DNA from: Hungateiclostridiaceae bacterium UBA3934
Lineage (GTDB): Bacteria > Bacillota > Clostridia > Acetivibrionales > DTU013
Direction: 5' to 3'
Assembly: GCA_002385815.1 (NCBI GenBank)
Contig: DGEE01000069.1
Location: 940-13,585, forward strand
DNA length: 12,646 nt
Shown: piece after piece, positions 6,409 to 12,629 of the stretch
How the letters are laid out: the number at the start of each line of letters is the position of its first letter
Numbering within the stretch: the stretch's first letter is position 1
The notes under the pieces: model-generated
Told to the model about the DNA's origin: nothing
What the model saw: the letters and a program-made list of their open reading frames with translations, nothing else
Database searches by the model: none
Position numbers and translations under genes: made by a program

Positions 6409-7497
6409 ATGTCGAAAGGTAAAGTGATGCTCGGTATGAGCGGTGGTGTCGACAGCTCCGTTGCTGCAGCAGTACTGCTCGAACAGGGATATGAAGTGAT
6501 CGGAGTCACGATGCAGATATGGCCTGATGACGGGGAAGAAAAAAGGCAGTCAGAAGGCGGCTGCTGTTCACTTTCTGCAGTTGACGATGCCCGCAGAGTT
6601 GCAGACAGGCTCGGTATAAACTATTATGTGTTGAACTTCAGGGATGTGTTCCAGCAGAAGGTGATCGACTATTTCACAAATGAGTATCTGGCAGGCAGGA
6701 CTCCAAATCCCTGTATCGCCTGCAACCGCTTTGTCAAGTTCGAAGCACTGCTCTCAAAGGCTGTTTCTATGGGGATCGACTATATAGCGACGGGTCATTA
6801 CGCAAGGATCACCCGTGATGAAGTGTCAGGCAGATATCTTCTCATGAAATCAGTGACTGCGGAAAAGGACCAGACTTATGCCCTCTATACAATGACCCAG
6901 TATCAGCTTCAAAGGACTCTTTTTCCGATAGGTGGATTCAAAAAGGACCAGGTGCGGTCTATGGCCAGGGAATATAAGCTCCCTGTGGCATCCAAGCCTG
7001 ACAGCCAGGAGATATGTTTTGTGGAGGACAATGATTATGGCAGGTTTATATCGGAGAATACTGACGCCGATATAAAGCCTGGTCATTTCGTGGATATGGA
7101 AGGCAACATACTTGGTACTCACAAAGGGATAATACATTACACAGTCGGACAAAGGAAGGGACTCGGTGTTTCATTCGGCAAACCCATGTATGTGGCAGCC
7201 ATAAGACCTGAGGACAACACTGTGGTACTTGGTGATGCCGATGAGATTTTTGCCACCGGACTGACTGCTTCAGATCCCAATTTCATTTCCATTGAAGAGT
7301 TGAAAGATGAAATGAGAGTCTCTGCCAAGATCAGGTATTCAGCCAAAGCAGCTCCGGCCGTAATCAGACCGGCTGACCATGGCAGGGTGGAGGTAGTCTT
7401 TGATGAGCCGCAAAGGGCCATAACTCCCGGCCAGTCTGTAGTATTTTATGACGGAGACATCGTGGTGGGAGGCGCAGTAATAGACGGATCGATCTGA
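6409..7497 (+). CDS. mnmA: tRNA-specific 2-thiouridylase MnmA
   Basis: MnmA uses ATP to adenylate U34 of the Lys, Glu and Gln tRNAs and replaces the 2-oxygen with sulfur delivered from IscS, giving s2U34 for accurate decoding. ATG 6409 follows the iscU stop by 7 bases, with AGGTGA overlapping the iscU end as ribosome binding site. The 362 residues match the family. The PP-loop motif SGGVDSS is at 11-17. The two catalytic cysteines are C102 in TPNPCIACN and C203 in DSQEICFVEDNDYG (C102 and C199 in E. coli). GHYARI, QTYALY and the C-terminal GQRKGLGVS region, which contacts tRNA, are also recognisable. Its place as last gene of the isc operon ties tRNA thiolation to the local sulfur supply. Whether sulfur passes directly from IscS or through relay proteins cannot be read here. 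Confidence 0.97.
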   Translation: MSKGKVMLGMSGGVDSSVAAAVLLEQGYEVIGVTMQIWPDDGEEKRQSEGGCCSLSAVDDARRVADRLGINYYVLNFRDVFQQKVIDYFTNEYLAGRTPNPCIACNRFVKFEALLSKAVSMGIDYIATGHYARITRDEVSGRYLLMKSVTAEKDQTYALYTMTQYQLQRTLFPIGGFKKDQVRSMAREYKLPVASKPDSQEICFVEDNDYGRFISENTDADIKPGHFVDMEGNILGTHKGIIHYTVGQRKGLGVSFGKPMYVAAIRPEDNTVVLGDADEIFATGLTASDPNFISIEELKDEMRVSAKIRYSAKAAPAVIRPADHGRVEVVFDEPQRAITPGQSVVFYDGDIVVGGAVIDGSI

Positions 7498-7586
7498 ACT
7501 TCACAGTTTAAGGAATCTTTACATTGTTTTTTTCCCGTAAATGAACAATGCAGCACTGACCGCATCAATACCTGTTTCACTGGCTG

Positions 7587-7636
7587 CCTGTTTTTCTTAT
7601 CATTTACAGTTTGTCAAAAACAGGCTTCCTGTTTTC
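7587..7636. terminator. Candidate convergent terminator with alternative hairpins, mnmA/PHP junction
   Basis: On the + strand, aaaacagg (7617-7624) pairs with cctgtttt (7628-7635) across a 3-base loop. The same segment, aaaaacagg (7616-7624), can instead pair with cctgttttt (7587-7595) across a 20-base loop. The two stems exclude each other. The first one overlaps the last codons of the PHP gene. The stems are short and A/U-rich. The rest of the mnmA/PHP gap (7498-7603) also holds a 7-bp inverted repeat, cattgtt (7522-7528) and aacaatg (7544-7550), with the T run in its loop. No better terminator for either gene was seen. Confidence 0.35.
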
Positions 7637-8398
7637 GAAATGAACAGTGTATTCAAAGCCGGCATCACGAAGCAGATGAGCAAAGTAATCAAAATGTATG
7701 GCTATATGGCGTGCCTGGTGTGCATCAGAACCCAGGCATATCAGCTCCCCGCCCAGTTCGCGGTAGCGCTTGAGAAGATGCAAGTCGTATTCGGCATCGG
7801 GGCGCATATCCCTGTAAGTACCTGTGTTTAATTCAAAACCCCTGCCCTTGTCAATCAATTCTTTGAATATCATATCCAACAAATCAGAGTGATCACTATA
7901 TCTTAATGTCCTATCATCATAATCTGCGTTTCTTATAACAAATCCCAGATGGCCTACCATATCAAAGGATTCCAGTTTTCCGATCATTTTATATATAGCT
8001 TCAAGATAAAGACTGTAGGCTTCTTTTTTTGTCCTGCCGCTGTAAAACGCCTTTTCATAGGGGTCTTCACCTTTGACTATGTGTACTGAAGCCAGCACAT
8101 AATCAAAAGGATATGTTCTTATAGTATCCTGTGTTCTGTCAATAACATGGGGCTGGAGCCCTGCTTCAACAGCGCTGAGAACTTTAAGCCTGTCTCCATA
8201 TTTTCCGCGCAATTCCTCTATCATACGAAAATATTTTTCAAAATCGACCAGAAAGCTTTCCTGGCCCGGAAAGTCATAGTCCAGGTGATCAGTGAAAGCA
8301 ACACCTTCAAGCCCTATCCTTATTGCTGTCTCACAGGCCTCATCAGCATCCATCACGCTGTCTGTCGACAACTTTGTATGCATGTGGCAGTCGTACAT
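7604..8398 (-). CDS. PHP-domain phosphoesterase, histidinol-phosphatase (HisJ)-like
   Basis: PHP proteins use a cluster of two or three metal ions to hydrolyse phosphoesters. This one resembles the HisJ type, which makes histidinol from histidinol phosphate in the histidine pathway. The start chosen is the ATG at 8398 with GGAGG (8410-8406) 7 bases before it; an upstream in-frame ATG at 8425 lacks a comparable site. The product is 264 residues, as usual for HisJ. The metal-ligand set is complete: H5 and H7 in DCHMHTKLS, H38 in FTDHLDYD, E78 in AVEAGLQPH, H106 in SVHIVKG, H150 in GHLGFV, and D225 and H227 in GSDAHQARH. No other histidine-biosynthesis gene is nearby, so a different phosphoester substrate is possible. 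The gene is alone on its strand, convergent with mnmA and divergent from the aminopeptidase gene. Confidence 0.85.
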   Translation of the reverse strand: MYDCHMHTKLSTDSVMDADEACETAIRIGLEGVAFTDHLDYDFPGQESFLVDFEKYFRMIEELRGKYGDRLKVLSAVEAGLQPHVIDRTQDTIRTYPFDYVLASVHIVKGEDPYEKAFYSGRTKKEAYSLYLEAIYKMIGKLESFDMVGHLGFVIRNADYDDRTLRYSDHSDLLDMIFKELIDKGRGFELNTGTYRDMRPDAEYDLHLLKRYRELGGELICLGSDAHQARHIAIHFDYFAHLLRDAGFEYTVHFENRKPVFDKL

Positions 8399-8433
8399 CT
8401 GTTTACCTCCGTTGTTTTGCTGCATGAAACAAT

Positions 8434-8475
8434 GTTACCACCAGGAGACGCGAAAATCAACTTCTCCGGTGGAAC
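8434..8475 (-). promoter_or_regulatory. Long hairpin in the 5' leader region of the PHP gene
   Basis: Thirteen base pairs form between 8434-8448 (gttaccaccaggaga) and 8463-8475 (tctccggtggaac), interrupted only by two single-base bulges. The 14-base loop is 8449-8462. The structure lies 36 bases upstream of the PHP start and has no T tract on either strand, so it does not look like a terminator. It may stabilise the PHP leader or bind a regulator. The rest of the 246-base divergent region (8399-8644) holds the PHP ribosome binding site and an A/T-rich stretch with the -10 box for the aminopeptidase gene. I found no convincing -35/-10 pair for the PHP gene. Confidence 0.5.
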
Positions 8476-8582
8476 AAGATATTTCCAGCCGCATCTGTTT
8501 GTTGTTTGGCAAGTCGCTTAAGCAGGTAAATATGGAATAAGAAAATTTTTCTGCAATCGAAAAAATTACTTCAAATTAAGTG

Positions 8583-8588
8583 TATAAT
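8583..8588 (+). promoter_or_regulatory. -10 box of the aminopeptidase gene promoter
   Basis: A perfect TATAAT stands at 8583-8588 in an A/T-rich stretch about 57 bases before the gene start, and an overlapping second TATAAT follows at 8588-8593. No clear -35 box is seen at the right distance; the upstream segment is a poly-A-like tract that may help as an UP-type element. Moderate confidence. Confidence 0.5.
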
Positions 8589-8644
8589 ATAATAATATAG
8601 AAAACTTAGCAGCAAAATATACAGTATCAGGAGGTTATTCTATT

Positions 8645-10075
8645 ATGAGCGACACAAGGACTGAAGGTCAGAAGCTAGAGGAACGACTTTTGTACAAGAG
8701 GCAAAACATATGGGAAAAAGTCGATGAAGAATACATTAAAAAAGCTTTTGACTTCTGCGAGGATTATAAAAGCTTTCTCAATACATCAAAAACCGAACGC
8801 GAATTTGCAGCAAATACCGAGAAACTGGCAGTTGCTGCGGGTTTCAGAAAACTCGATGATCTTATCAGCTCAAATACGAGACTGAAACCCGGGGACAAAG
8901 TTTACCATATCAACAGAAAGAAATCAGCTGTGCTGGCAGTTGTCGGCAATAAGCCACTTTCTGAGGGTGTTAATATATTGGGATCCCATATTGATGCTCC
9001 GCGGCTGGACCTTAAACAGAATCCACTGTATGAAGATACACAGATGGCTTTTTTCAAGACGCATTACTACGGGGGTATAAAAAAGTACCAGTGGCTGACG
9101 ATACCCCTGGCCATCCATGGTGTTGTGGTAAAGGGTGACGGTACAACTGTCGAAATAGTAGTAGGTGAAGATGAAGACGATCCAGTGTTCAGTATAACCG
9201 ATCTGCTGCCGCACCTGGCCCGGGAACAGATGCAGAAGAAAATGAGTGAGGCAGTGACCGGTGAGGGACTCAACCTGCTCCTTGGCTCCATACCATTTAA
9301 TGATGAAAAGGTGAAAGAAAAGGTAAAGCTGAACATATTGAGTATTCTGAACAAAAGATACGGTATCGTCGAAGAGGACTTTCAGTCAGCAGAACTGGAG
9401 ATAGTACCTGCTCAGAAGGCCAGGGATGTAGGATTCGACAAAAGCATGATCGGCGGTTACGGTCAGGATGACAGGGTTTGCGCTTATCCCGCACTGAGAG
9501 CGCTTCTGGACATTGATGTTCCCGAGCGCACTGCAGTGTGTCTGCTGACGGACAAGGAGGAGATCGGCAGTATGGGCAACACAGGCGCCCAGTCAAACCT
9601 CCTCGAGGATTTCCTCGCCAATGTTATTGCACTGACGGAGGATCCATACTCTGATCTGAAGGTCCGCTCATGCCTTTCAAGGTCCAAAATGCTGTCGGCA
9701 GATGTAAATGCCGCCGTGGACCCCAACTATGAGAGTGTTTATGAGAAAAGGAATGCCACATACCTCGGTCACGGCATCGTTCTCCAGAAATATACCGGAG
9801 CCAGGGGGAAATATGATGCCAGCGATGCAAGCGCAGAATTTGTCGGAGAGGTCAGAAAGCTTTTCAATGATAACGGCATCATCTGGCAGACCGGCGAACT
9901 GGGGAAAGTAGATGAGGGAGGAGGAGGGACGATAGCCCAGTACGCTGCCAATCTCGGCATCGATGTACTGGACTGCGGCATTGCCGTGCTCTCCATGCAT
10001 TCACCTTTCGAGATCACCAGCAAGATCGACATATATATGACGTACAATGCTTATAAGGTCTTCTGCAGAATCTGA
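8645..10075 (+). CDS. M18-family metalloaminopeptidase (aminopeptidase I type)
   Basis: M18 enzymes are large cytosolic oligomers with two zinc ions per subunit that release N-terminal residues, often acidic or neutral ones, from peptides during protein turnover. ATG 8645 follows AGGAGGT (8629-8635). The 476 residues match the bacterial M18 subgroup. Metal ligands appear in order: H115 in LGSHIDAPRLD, D275 in GQDDRVCAYPAL, E306 next to the catalytic E305 in TDKEEIGSMGNTGA, D353 in SADVNAAVDPNYE, and H452 in MHSPFEI. EGGGGTIA-like glycine-rich residues (VDEGGGGTIAQ) near 420 are also typical. The product has no signal peptide. The gene has its own promoter region and ends in a shared terminator with the convergent LCP gene, so it is probably monocistronic. 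Family assignment is secure; the preferred substrate is unknown. Confidence 0.95.
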   Translation: MSDTRTEGQKLEERLLYKRQNIWEKVDEEYIKKAFDFCEDYKSFLNTSKTEREFAANTEKLAVAAGFRKLDDLISSNTRLKPGDKVYHINRKKSAVLAVVGNKPLSEGVNILGSHIDAPRLDLKQNPLYEDTQMAFFKTHYYGGIKKYQWLTIPLAIHGVVVKGDGTTVEIVVGEDEDDPVFSITDLLPHLAREQMQKKMSEAVTGEGLNLLLGSIPFNDEKVKEKVKLNILSILNKRYGIVEEDFQSAELEIVPAQKARDVGFDKSMIGGYGQDDRVCAYPALRALLDIDVPERTAVCLLTDKEEIGSMGNTGAQSNLLEDFLANVIALTEDPYSDLKVRSCLSRSKMLSADVNAAVDPNYESVYEKRNATYLGHGIVLQKYTGARGKYDASDASAEFVGEVRKLFNDNGIIWQTGELGKVDEGGGGTIAQYAANLGIDVLDCGIAVLSMHSPFEITSKIDIYMTYNAYKVFCRI

Positions 10076-10086
10076 CAGCCGGTATC

Positions 10087-10132
10087 AAAAAGTGGACGGT
10101 TCTTCTGCCGCACAGACAGGAGAGCCGTCCAC
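10087..10132. terminator. Bidirectional terminator between the aminopeptidase and LCP genes
   Basis: A 16-bp stem (two G-U pairs in the + strand RNA) joins 10092-10107 (gtggacggttcttctg) and 10117-10132 (caggagagccgtccac), with a 9-base loop. Five A residues at 10087-10091 become TTTTT directly after the stem on the - strand, giving a textbook intrinsic terminator for the LCP gene. On the + strand the stem is preceded by that A run but has no T tract after it, so it would stop the aminopeptidase transcript less efficiently. Confidence 0.85.
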
Positions 10133-10149
10133 CTGATTCATTCACTGCT

Positions 10150-11271
10150 TTATGGGTCCTGATCAGAGCCTGTTATCAGGCTTTCGCTGTTGGATGGATT
10201 TTCAGACATATCGCTGTTTTCGTCAGCATCTCCGGATTGCTCTTCAGATGCAACAGGCTTTGGCGGTGGTACATATTTTGCTTCGCTTTTCAGATAGAAA
10301 GCTTTTGCTTCTTCATCAGCTGTTACGAAGCTGTCTTTGCACTTGAAACTTTCAGCCATGATTTTTCTTGCCGCAGCCACATCACAGATATAATAGTAGG
10401 GCGATGCATCATATGTCGTGCCTGGCATCTGTATGAAGCTGACATTATCGATATTGAATTTTGTAACATATGAAGTAAGCTTAACAGTCTCGTTCAGCGT
10501 CAGATTGGTTTTGACACTGTCGAAGACTGTGTTGATCACGCTGGTAAGCTTCGGCAGATACTGTATCGTCAGCTTCTGTCTCATCAATTCCTTCACGAAC
10601 TGCTGCTGTGCCTCATTTCTTTTGAGATCGCTGCCGTCGTAGTATTTCCTGATTTCTTTATTCCACCTGTTTGGTTTTCGGAATCTCACATATTGCTCAG
10701 CCTGCTCACCGTTGAGCCTCTGCTGACCCTTTTTGAGGTGAATGTGCAGATTCTGTGTCGGATCGTCGTAGTCCATATCTACAGGGATATAATAATCCAC
10801 GCCGTCCAGCAAGTCTATTATTTTCCTGAAAGCCGATGTATCGACAAATGCGTAATACTTGATATTCACGTCCAGCAGTTCTGAAAGGGTCTTGACTGCA
10901 AGTTCCACACCGCCGCTGGGAAAAGCGTAGTTTATTTTTCTTTCCTTATTTTTTATGAAGACCCTGGTATCTCTCGGGATCGACATAATGTTGATTTTAC
11001 CTGTTTCAGGGTCGAAATTGGCCAGCATCATCGTGTCCGTCAGGTTGTTGACCTTGTCTCCGCCGAGCAGCAGTATATTGAAGGGATCCCTTTTCTGGAC
11101 CAGTGGATTTATAATATTTGCAAAGTGGCTGTCCTGATCCCCGGATGCGTAAACCTCACTGCTGATAATATCTATATTGGCATTGATATAAACCAGTATC
11201 CCTGAACCGAATACGAACAGGACGATGGCTGAAAAAATCGTCAGTATGAAATAAAATTTTCTTAAATCCAT
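10150..11271 (-). CDS. LytR-CpsA-Psr (LCP) family cell-wall glycopolymer ligase
   Basis: LCP enzymes sit in the membrane with the catalytic domain outside and transfer glycopolymers such as teichoic acids or capsule from a lipid carrier to peptidoglycan. The start at 11271 has AGAGG (11285-11281) 9 bases before it, giving 373 residues. Residues about 6-28 form one membrane anchor after a short basic N-terminus. The LCP domain runs from about 64 to 290: NILLLGGD, then D79 in LTDTMML, R100 and R103 in SIPRDTRV, DGVDYYIP, R196 and R198 in QYVRFRKPNR, and D215 and R218 in SDLKRNEAQQQF. These Asp and Arg residues bind the pyrophosphate and metal. The last 40 residues are a proline-, serine- and acid-rich tail that looks disordered. 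Neighbouring genes do not reveal the polymer. Older names call such proteins transcriptional attenuators. Confidence 0.92.
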   Translation of the reverse strand: MDLRKFYFILTIFSAIVLFVFGSGILVYINANIDIISSEVYASGDQDSHFANIINPLVQKRDPFNILLLGGDKVNNLTDTMMLANFDPETGKINIMSIPRDTRVFIKNKERKINYAFPSGGVELAVKTLSELLDVNIKYYAFVDTSAFRKIIDLLDGVDYYIPVDMDYDDPTQNLHIHLKKGQQRLNGEQAEQYVRFRKPNRWNKEIRKYYDGSDLKRNEAQQQFVKELMRQKLTIQYLPKLTSVINTVFDSVKTNLTLNETVKLTSYVTKFNIDNVSFIQMPGTTYDASPYYYICDVAAARKIMAESFKCKDSFVTADEEAKAFYLKSEAKYVPPPKPVASEEQSGDADENSDMSENPSNSESLITGSDQDP

Positions 11272-11288
11272 CTATAATGACCTCTTTA

Positions 11289-11306
11289 TCTGTTAATTCT
11301 GTTAAT
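11289..11306 (-). repeat. Tandem 9-bp direct repeat in the LCP gene leader
   Basis: The unit tctgttaat occurs twice back to back (11289-11297 and 11298-11306; ATTAACAGA twice on the gene's strand). It lies 18 to 35 bases upstream of the LCP start codon, between the promoter and the ribosome binding site. It could be a regulator-binding repeat or a chance duplication. The 9-bp period is shorter than one helical turn, which is not typical for response-regulator boxes. Confidence 0.5.
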
Positions 11307-11361
11307 AAGACTCACTTTGTGCTGTGTCAGTTCCATAACAGGACCGTATTACAACTACATT

Positions 11362-11390
11362 ATTATAATGAAATTGAAGTATCAAGTAAA
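11362..11390 (-). promoter_or_regulatory. Promoter of the LCP gene
   Basis: On the - strand, TTTACT (11390-11385, four of six -35 positions) is followed after 17 bases by a perfect TATAAT (11367-11362). It lies about 90 bases upstream of the LCP start and directly after the stop codon of the recombinase gene. The LCP gene can therefore be transcribed on its own as well as by readthrough. Confidence 0.7.
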
Positions 11391-11392
11391 CA

Positions 11393-12373
11393 TCATTTAT
11401 TATTTCCCTTGGTGAAATCAGCCAGCGGATTACTGTCAACTGCGGTCCTGAGCTGGCTGCTGTCCAGATGTGTATATATCTGCGTGGTTGAAATGCTTTC
11501 ATGTCCCAGCAGCTCCTGGAGGGATCTTATATCAACGTTGCCGTACTTGTACATCAGTGTTGCAGCCGTATGGCGCAGTTTATGGGTGGAATACCGTTCC
11601 GGATCCAGACCTGCTGCCCTGATGTATTTTTTGACGATTTTCTGTACAGATTCCTTACTGATCCTTCGCCTGCGGTTGCTCAGGAACAACGCATTCCTGT
11701 CTTTGACACCATCGACAGGTCTGACCTTCATATAATCCTCGATAGCTTTCATACATGCCTGGTTGAGGGGAATGCTGCGTTCCTTGTTACCTTTTCCTAT
11801 GACAGTCAGGACCGAGCCTTTTATATTGCTGATGTTTATGCCGACCAATTCAGACAATCGGAGCCCGCAGTTCAGGAACAATGTGATTATCGCATAATCG
11901 CGTTCGGTAAATTTTCCATCCACAGAACTCAGCAACTGCTTGCTCTCTTCAATATTAAGGTATCTGGGCAGGCGTTTCATTATTTTGGGCGATTCCAGCT
12001 CGGCAGCAGGGTCGTGATCCAGGAGCTTTGCCTTAAATGTAAGATATTTGAAGAAAGATTTCAGACTGGATACTTTACGTGCTCTGGCATATGAAGAATT
12101 GTCACGGTCATTGCTGACATAAGCCATAAATGCATAAAGATCACTCAATGTTACAGTTCTGATGAAATCTATATCTATGTCATTAATACGTATGTCTTCA
12201 AATTCAGTGTTTTCGTCGACAAGATTCCTGCGAAGCTTCATAAAGCGGAAGAAAACTCTCAGGTCATAAAAATATACCTTGACTGTATTAGCTGAACGAC
12301 CTCTGATGGTTTGCATGTAACTTAAAAAATCCATTAACACGGGAGGTATCTCATAATCATTTATATTTTTCAT
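11393..12373 (-). CDS. Tyrosine recombinase, Xer-like
   Basis: Tyrosine recombinases cut and rejoin DNA at specific sites through a 3'-phosphotyrosyl bond; Xer members resolve chromosome dimers, others drive integration or inversion. The start at 12373 has GAGG (12386-12383) 9 bases before it, giving 326 residues, somewhat longer than the XerC/XerD norm of about 300. An N-terminal SAM-like core-binding domain spans about 10-115; it carries an extra acidic stretch near 50-72 compared with E. coli XerD. The catalytic domain has the full set: R172 in CGLRLSELV, K194 in GKGNKERSIPL, H264 and R267 in HKLRHTAATLM, H291 in LLGHESIS, and the nucleophile Y300 in TTQIYTHLD. No excisionase, phage or transposon genes are seen beside it, which favours a chromosomal Xer-type role over an integrase. 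XerC or XerD cannot be told apart here. A perfect palindrome lies 113 bases upstream of its start. Confidence 0.93.
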   Translation of the reverse strand: MKNINDYEIPPVLMDFLSYMQTIRGRSANTVKVYFYDLRVFFRFMKLRRNLVDENTEFEDIRINDIDIDFIRTVTLSDLYAFMAYVSNDRDNSSYARARKVSSLKSFFKYLTFKAKLLDHDPAAELESPKIMKRLPRYLNIEESKQLLSSVDGKFTERDYAIITLFLNCGLRLSELVGINISNIKGSVLTVIGKGNKERSIPLNQACMKAIEDYMKVRPVDGVKDRNALFLSNRRRRISKESVQKIVKKYIRAAGLDPERYSTHKLRHTAATLMYKYGNVDIRSLQELLGHESISTTQIYTHLDSSQLRTAVDSNPLADFTKGNNK

Positions 12374-12445
12374 TTGTAAAACCTCGTAATTGTTTTTATA
12401 TTGACACTGTAAATAATCAATGTTATAAAAACCTTACATATCAAT

Positions 12446-12472
12446 ATTATAACATGATTTGAAGTTTATCAA
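12446..12472 (-). promoter_or_regulatory. Promoter candidate of the recombinase gene
   Basis: On the - strand, TTGATA (12472-12467) precedes TATAAT (12451-12446) with a 15-base spacer, slightly short; an overlapping TAATAT gives a 17-base spacer. Transcription would start about 65 bases before the recombinase start codon. The surrounding 12374-12480 region is very A/T-rich and holds nothing else that I can name. Confidence 0.5.
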
Positions 12473-12485
12473 TAACCATCCCCCG

Positions 12486-12515
12486 AATTACGCGAAATTT
12501 ATATTTCGCGTAATT
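12486..12515. repeat. Perfect 13-4-13 inverted repeat upstream of the recombinase gene
   Basis: Two perfectly complementary 13-bp arms, AATTACGCGAAAT (12486-12498) and ATTTCGCGTAATT (12503-12515), flank the 4-base centre TTAT. There is no T tract after it on either strand, so it is not an ordinary terminator. It sits between the terminator at 12550-12589 and the recombinase promoter candidate. Arms of this length around a short centre recall both dimeric-regulator operators and tyrosine-recombinase core sites. It does not resemble the dif sequences I know. Function is not established. Confidence 0.75.
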
Positions 12516-12549
12516 ACATGAAATAAAATAATATGCTTCCCCTTCGATC

Positions 12550-12589
12550 AAAAAAGGTCTGCCAGGCCGAAAAACCCTACAGACCTTTT
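12550..12589 (-). terminator. Intrinsic terminator upstream of the recombinase gene
   Basis: A 10-bp perfect stem joins aaaaggtctg (12552-12561) and cagacctttt (12580-12589), with an 18-base loop. On the - strand the stem ends in six T residues (12555-12550). It would stop transcription coming from the right, beyond the window edge, before it reaches the recombinase gene. A smaller hairpin (gccatc/gatggc, 12593-12608) lies just upstream on that strand. Confidence 0.7.
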
Positions 12590-12596
12590 GCAGCCA

Positions 12597-12629
12597 TCAG
12601 GCGATGGCCACCTCCGTTTCAATCTTCAT
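12597..12629 (-). CDS. Possible 10-codon leader peptide with an extended Shine-Dalgarno sequence
   Basis: On the - strand, GAAAGGAGTGATCC (12646-12633) is followed 3 bases later by ATG at 12629 and an open frame MKIETEVAIA ending at TGA (12599-12597). The SD core AAAGGAG is 9 bases before the ATG, a good distance. The intrinsic terminator at 12589-12550 starts 7 bases after the stop, an arrangement seen in leader-peptide attenuators. Another reading is that a gene from beyond the edge ends here in another frame (KGVILDED, stop at 12621-12619) and the ATG is incidental. The sequence cannot decide between these. Confidence 0.25.
   Translation of the reverse strand: MKIETEVAIA

Noticed and set aside
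7519..7596. A 25-codon stop-free stretch on the - strand after the PHP gene, starting EKQAASETG, that reads like a protein C-terminus.
   Set aside because: It has no start codon or ribosome binding site, follows an in-frame stop, and is short enough to be chance.
11289..11306. A PhoP-box interpretation of the TTAACA direct repeat.
   Set aside because: PhoP boxes have a period near 11 bp; here the period is 9 bp, and no phosphate-related gene is close by.
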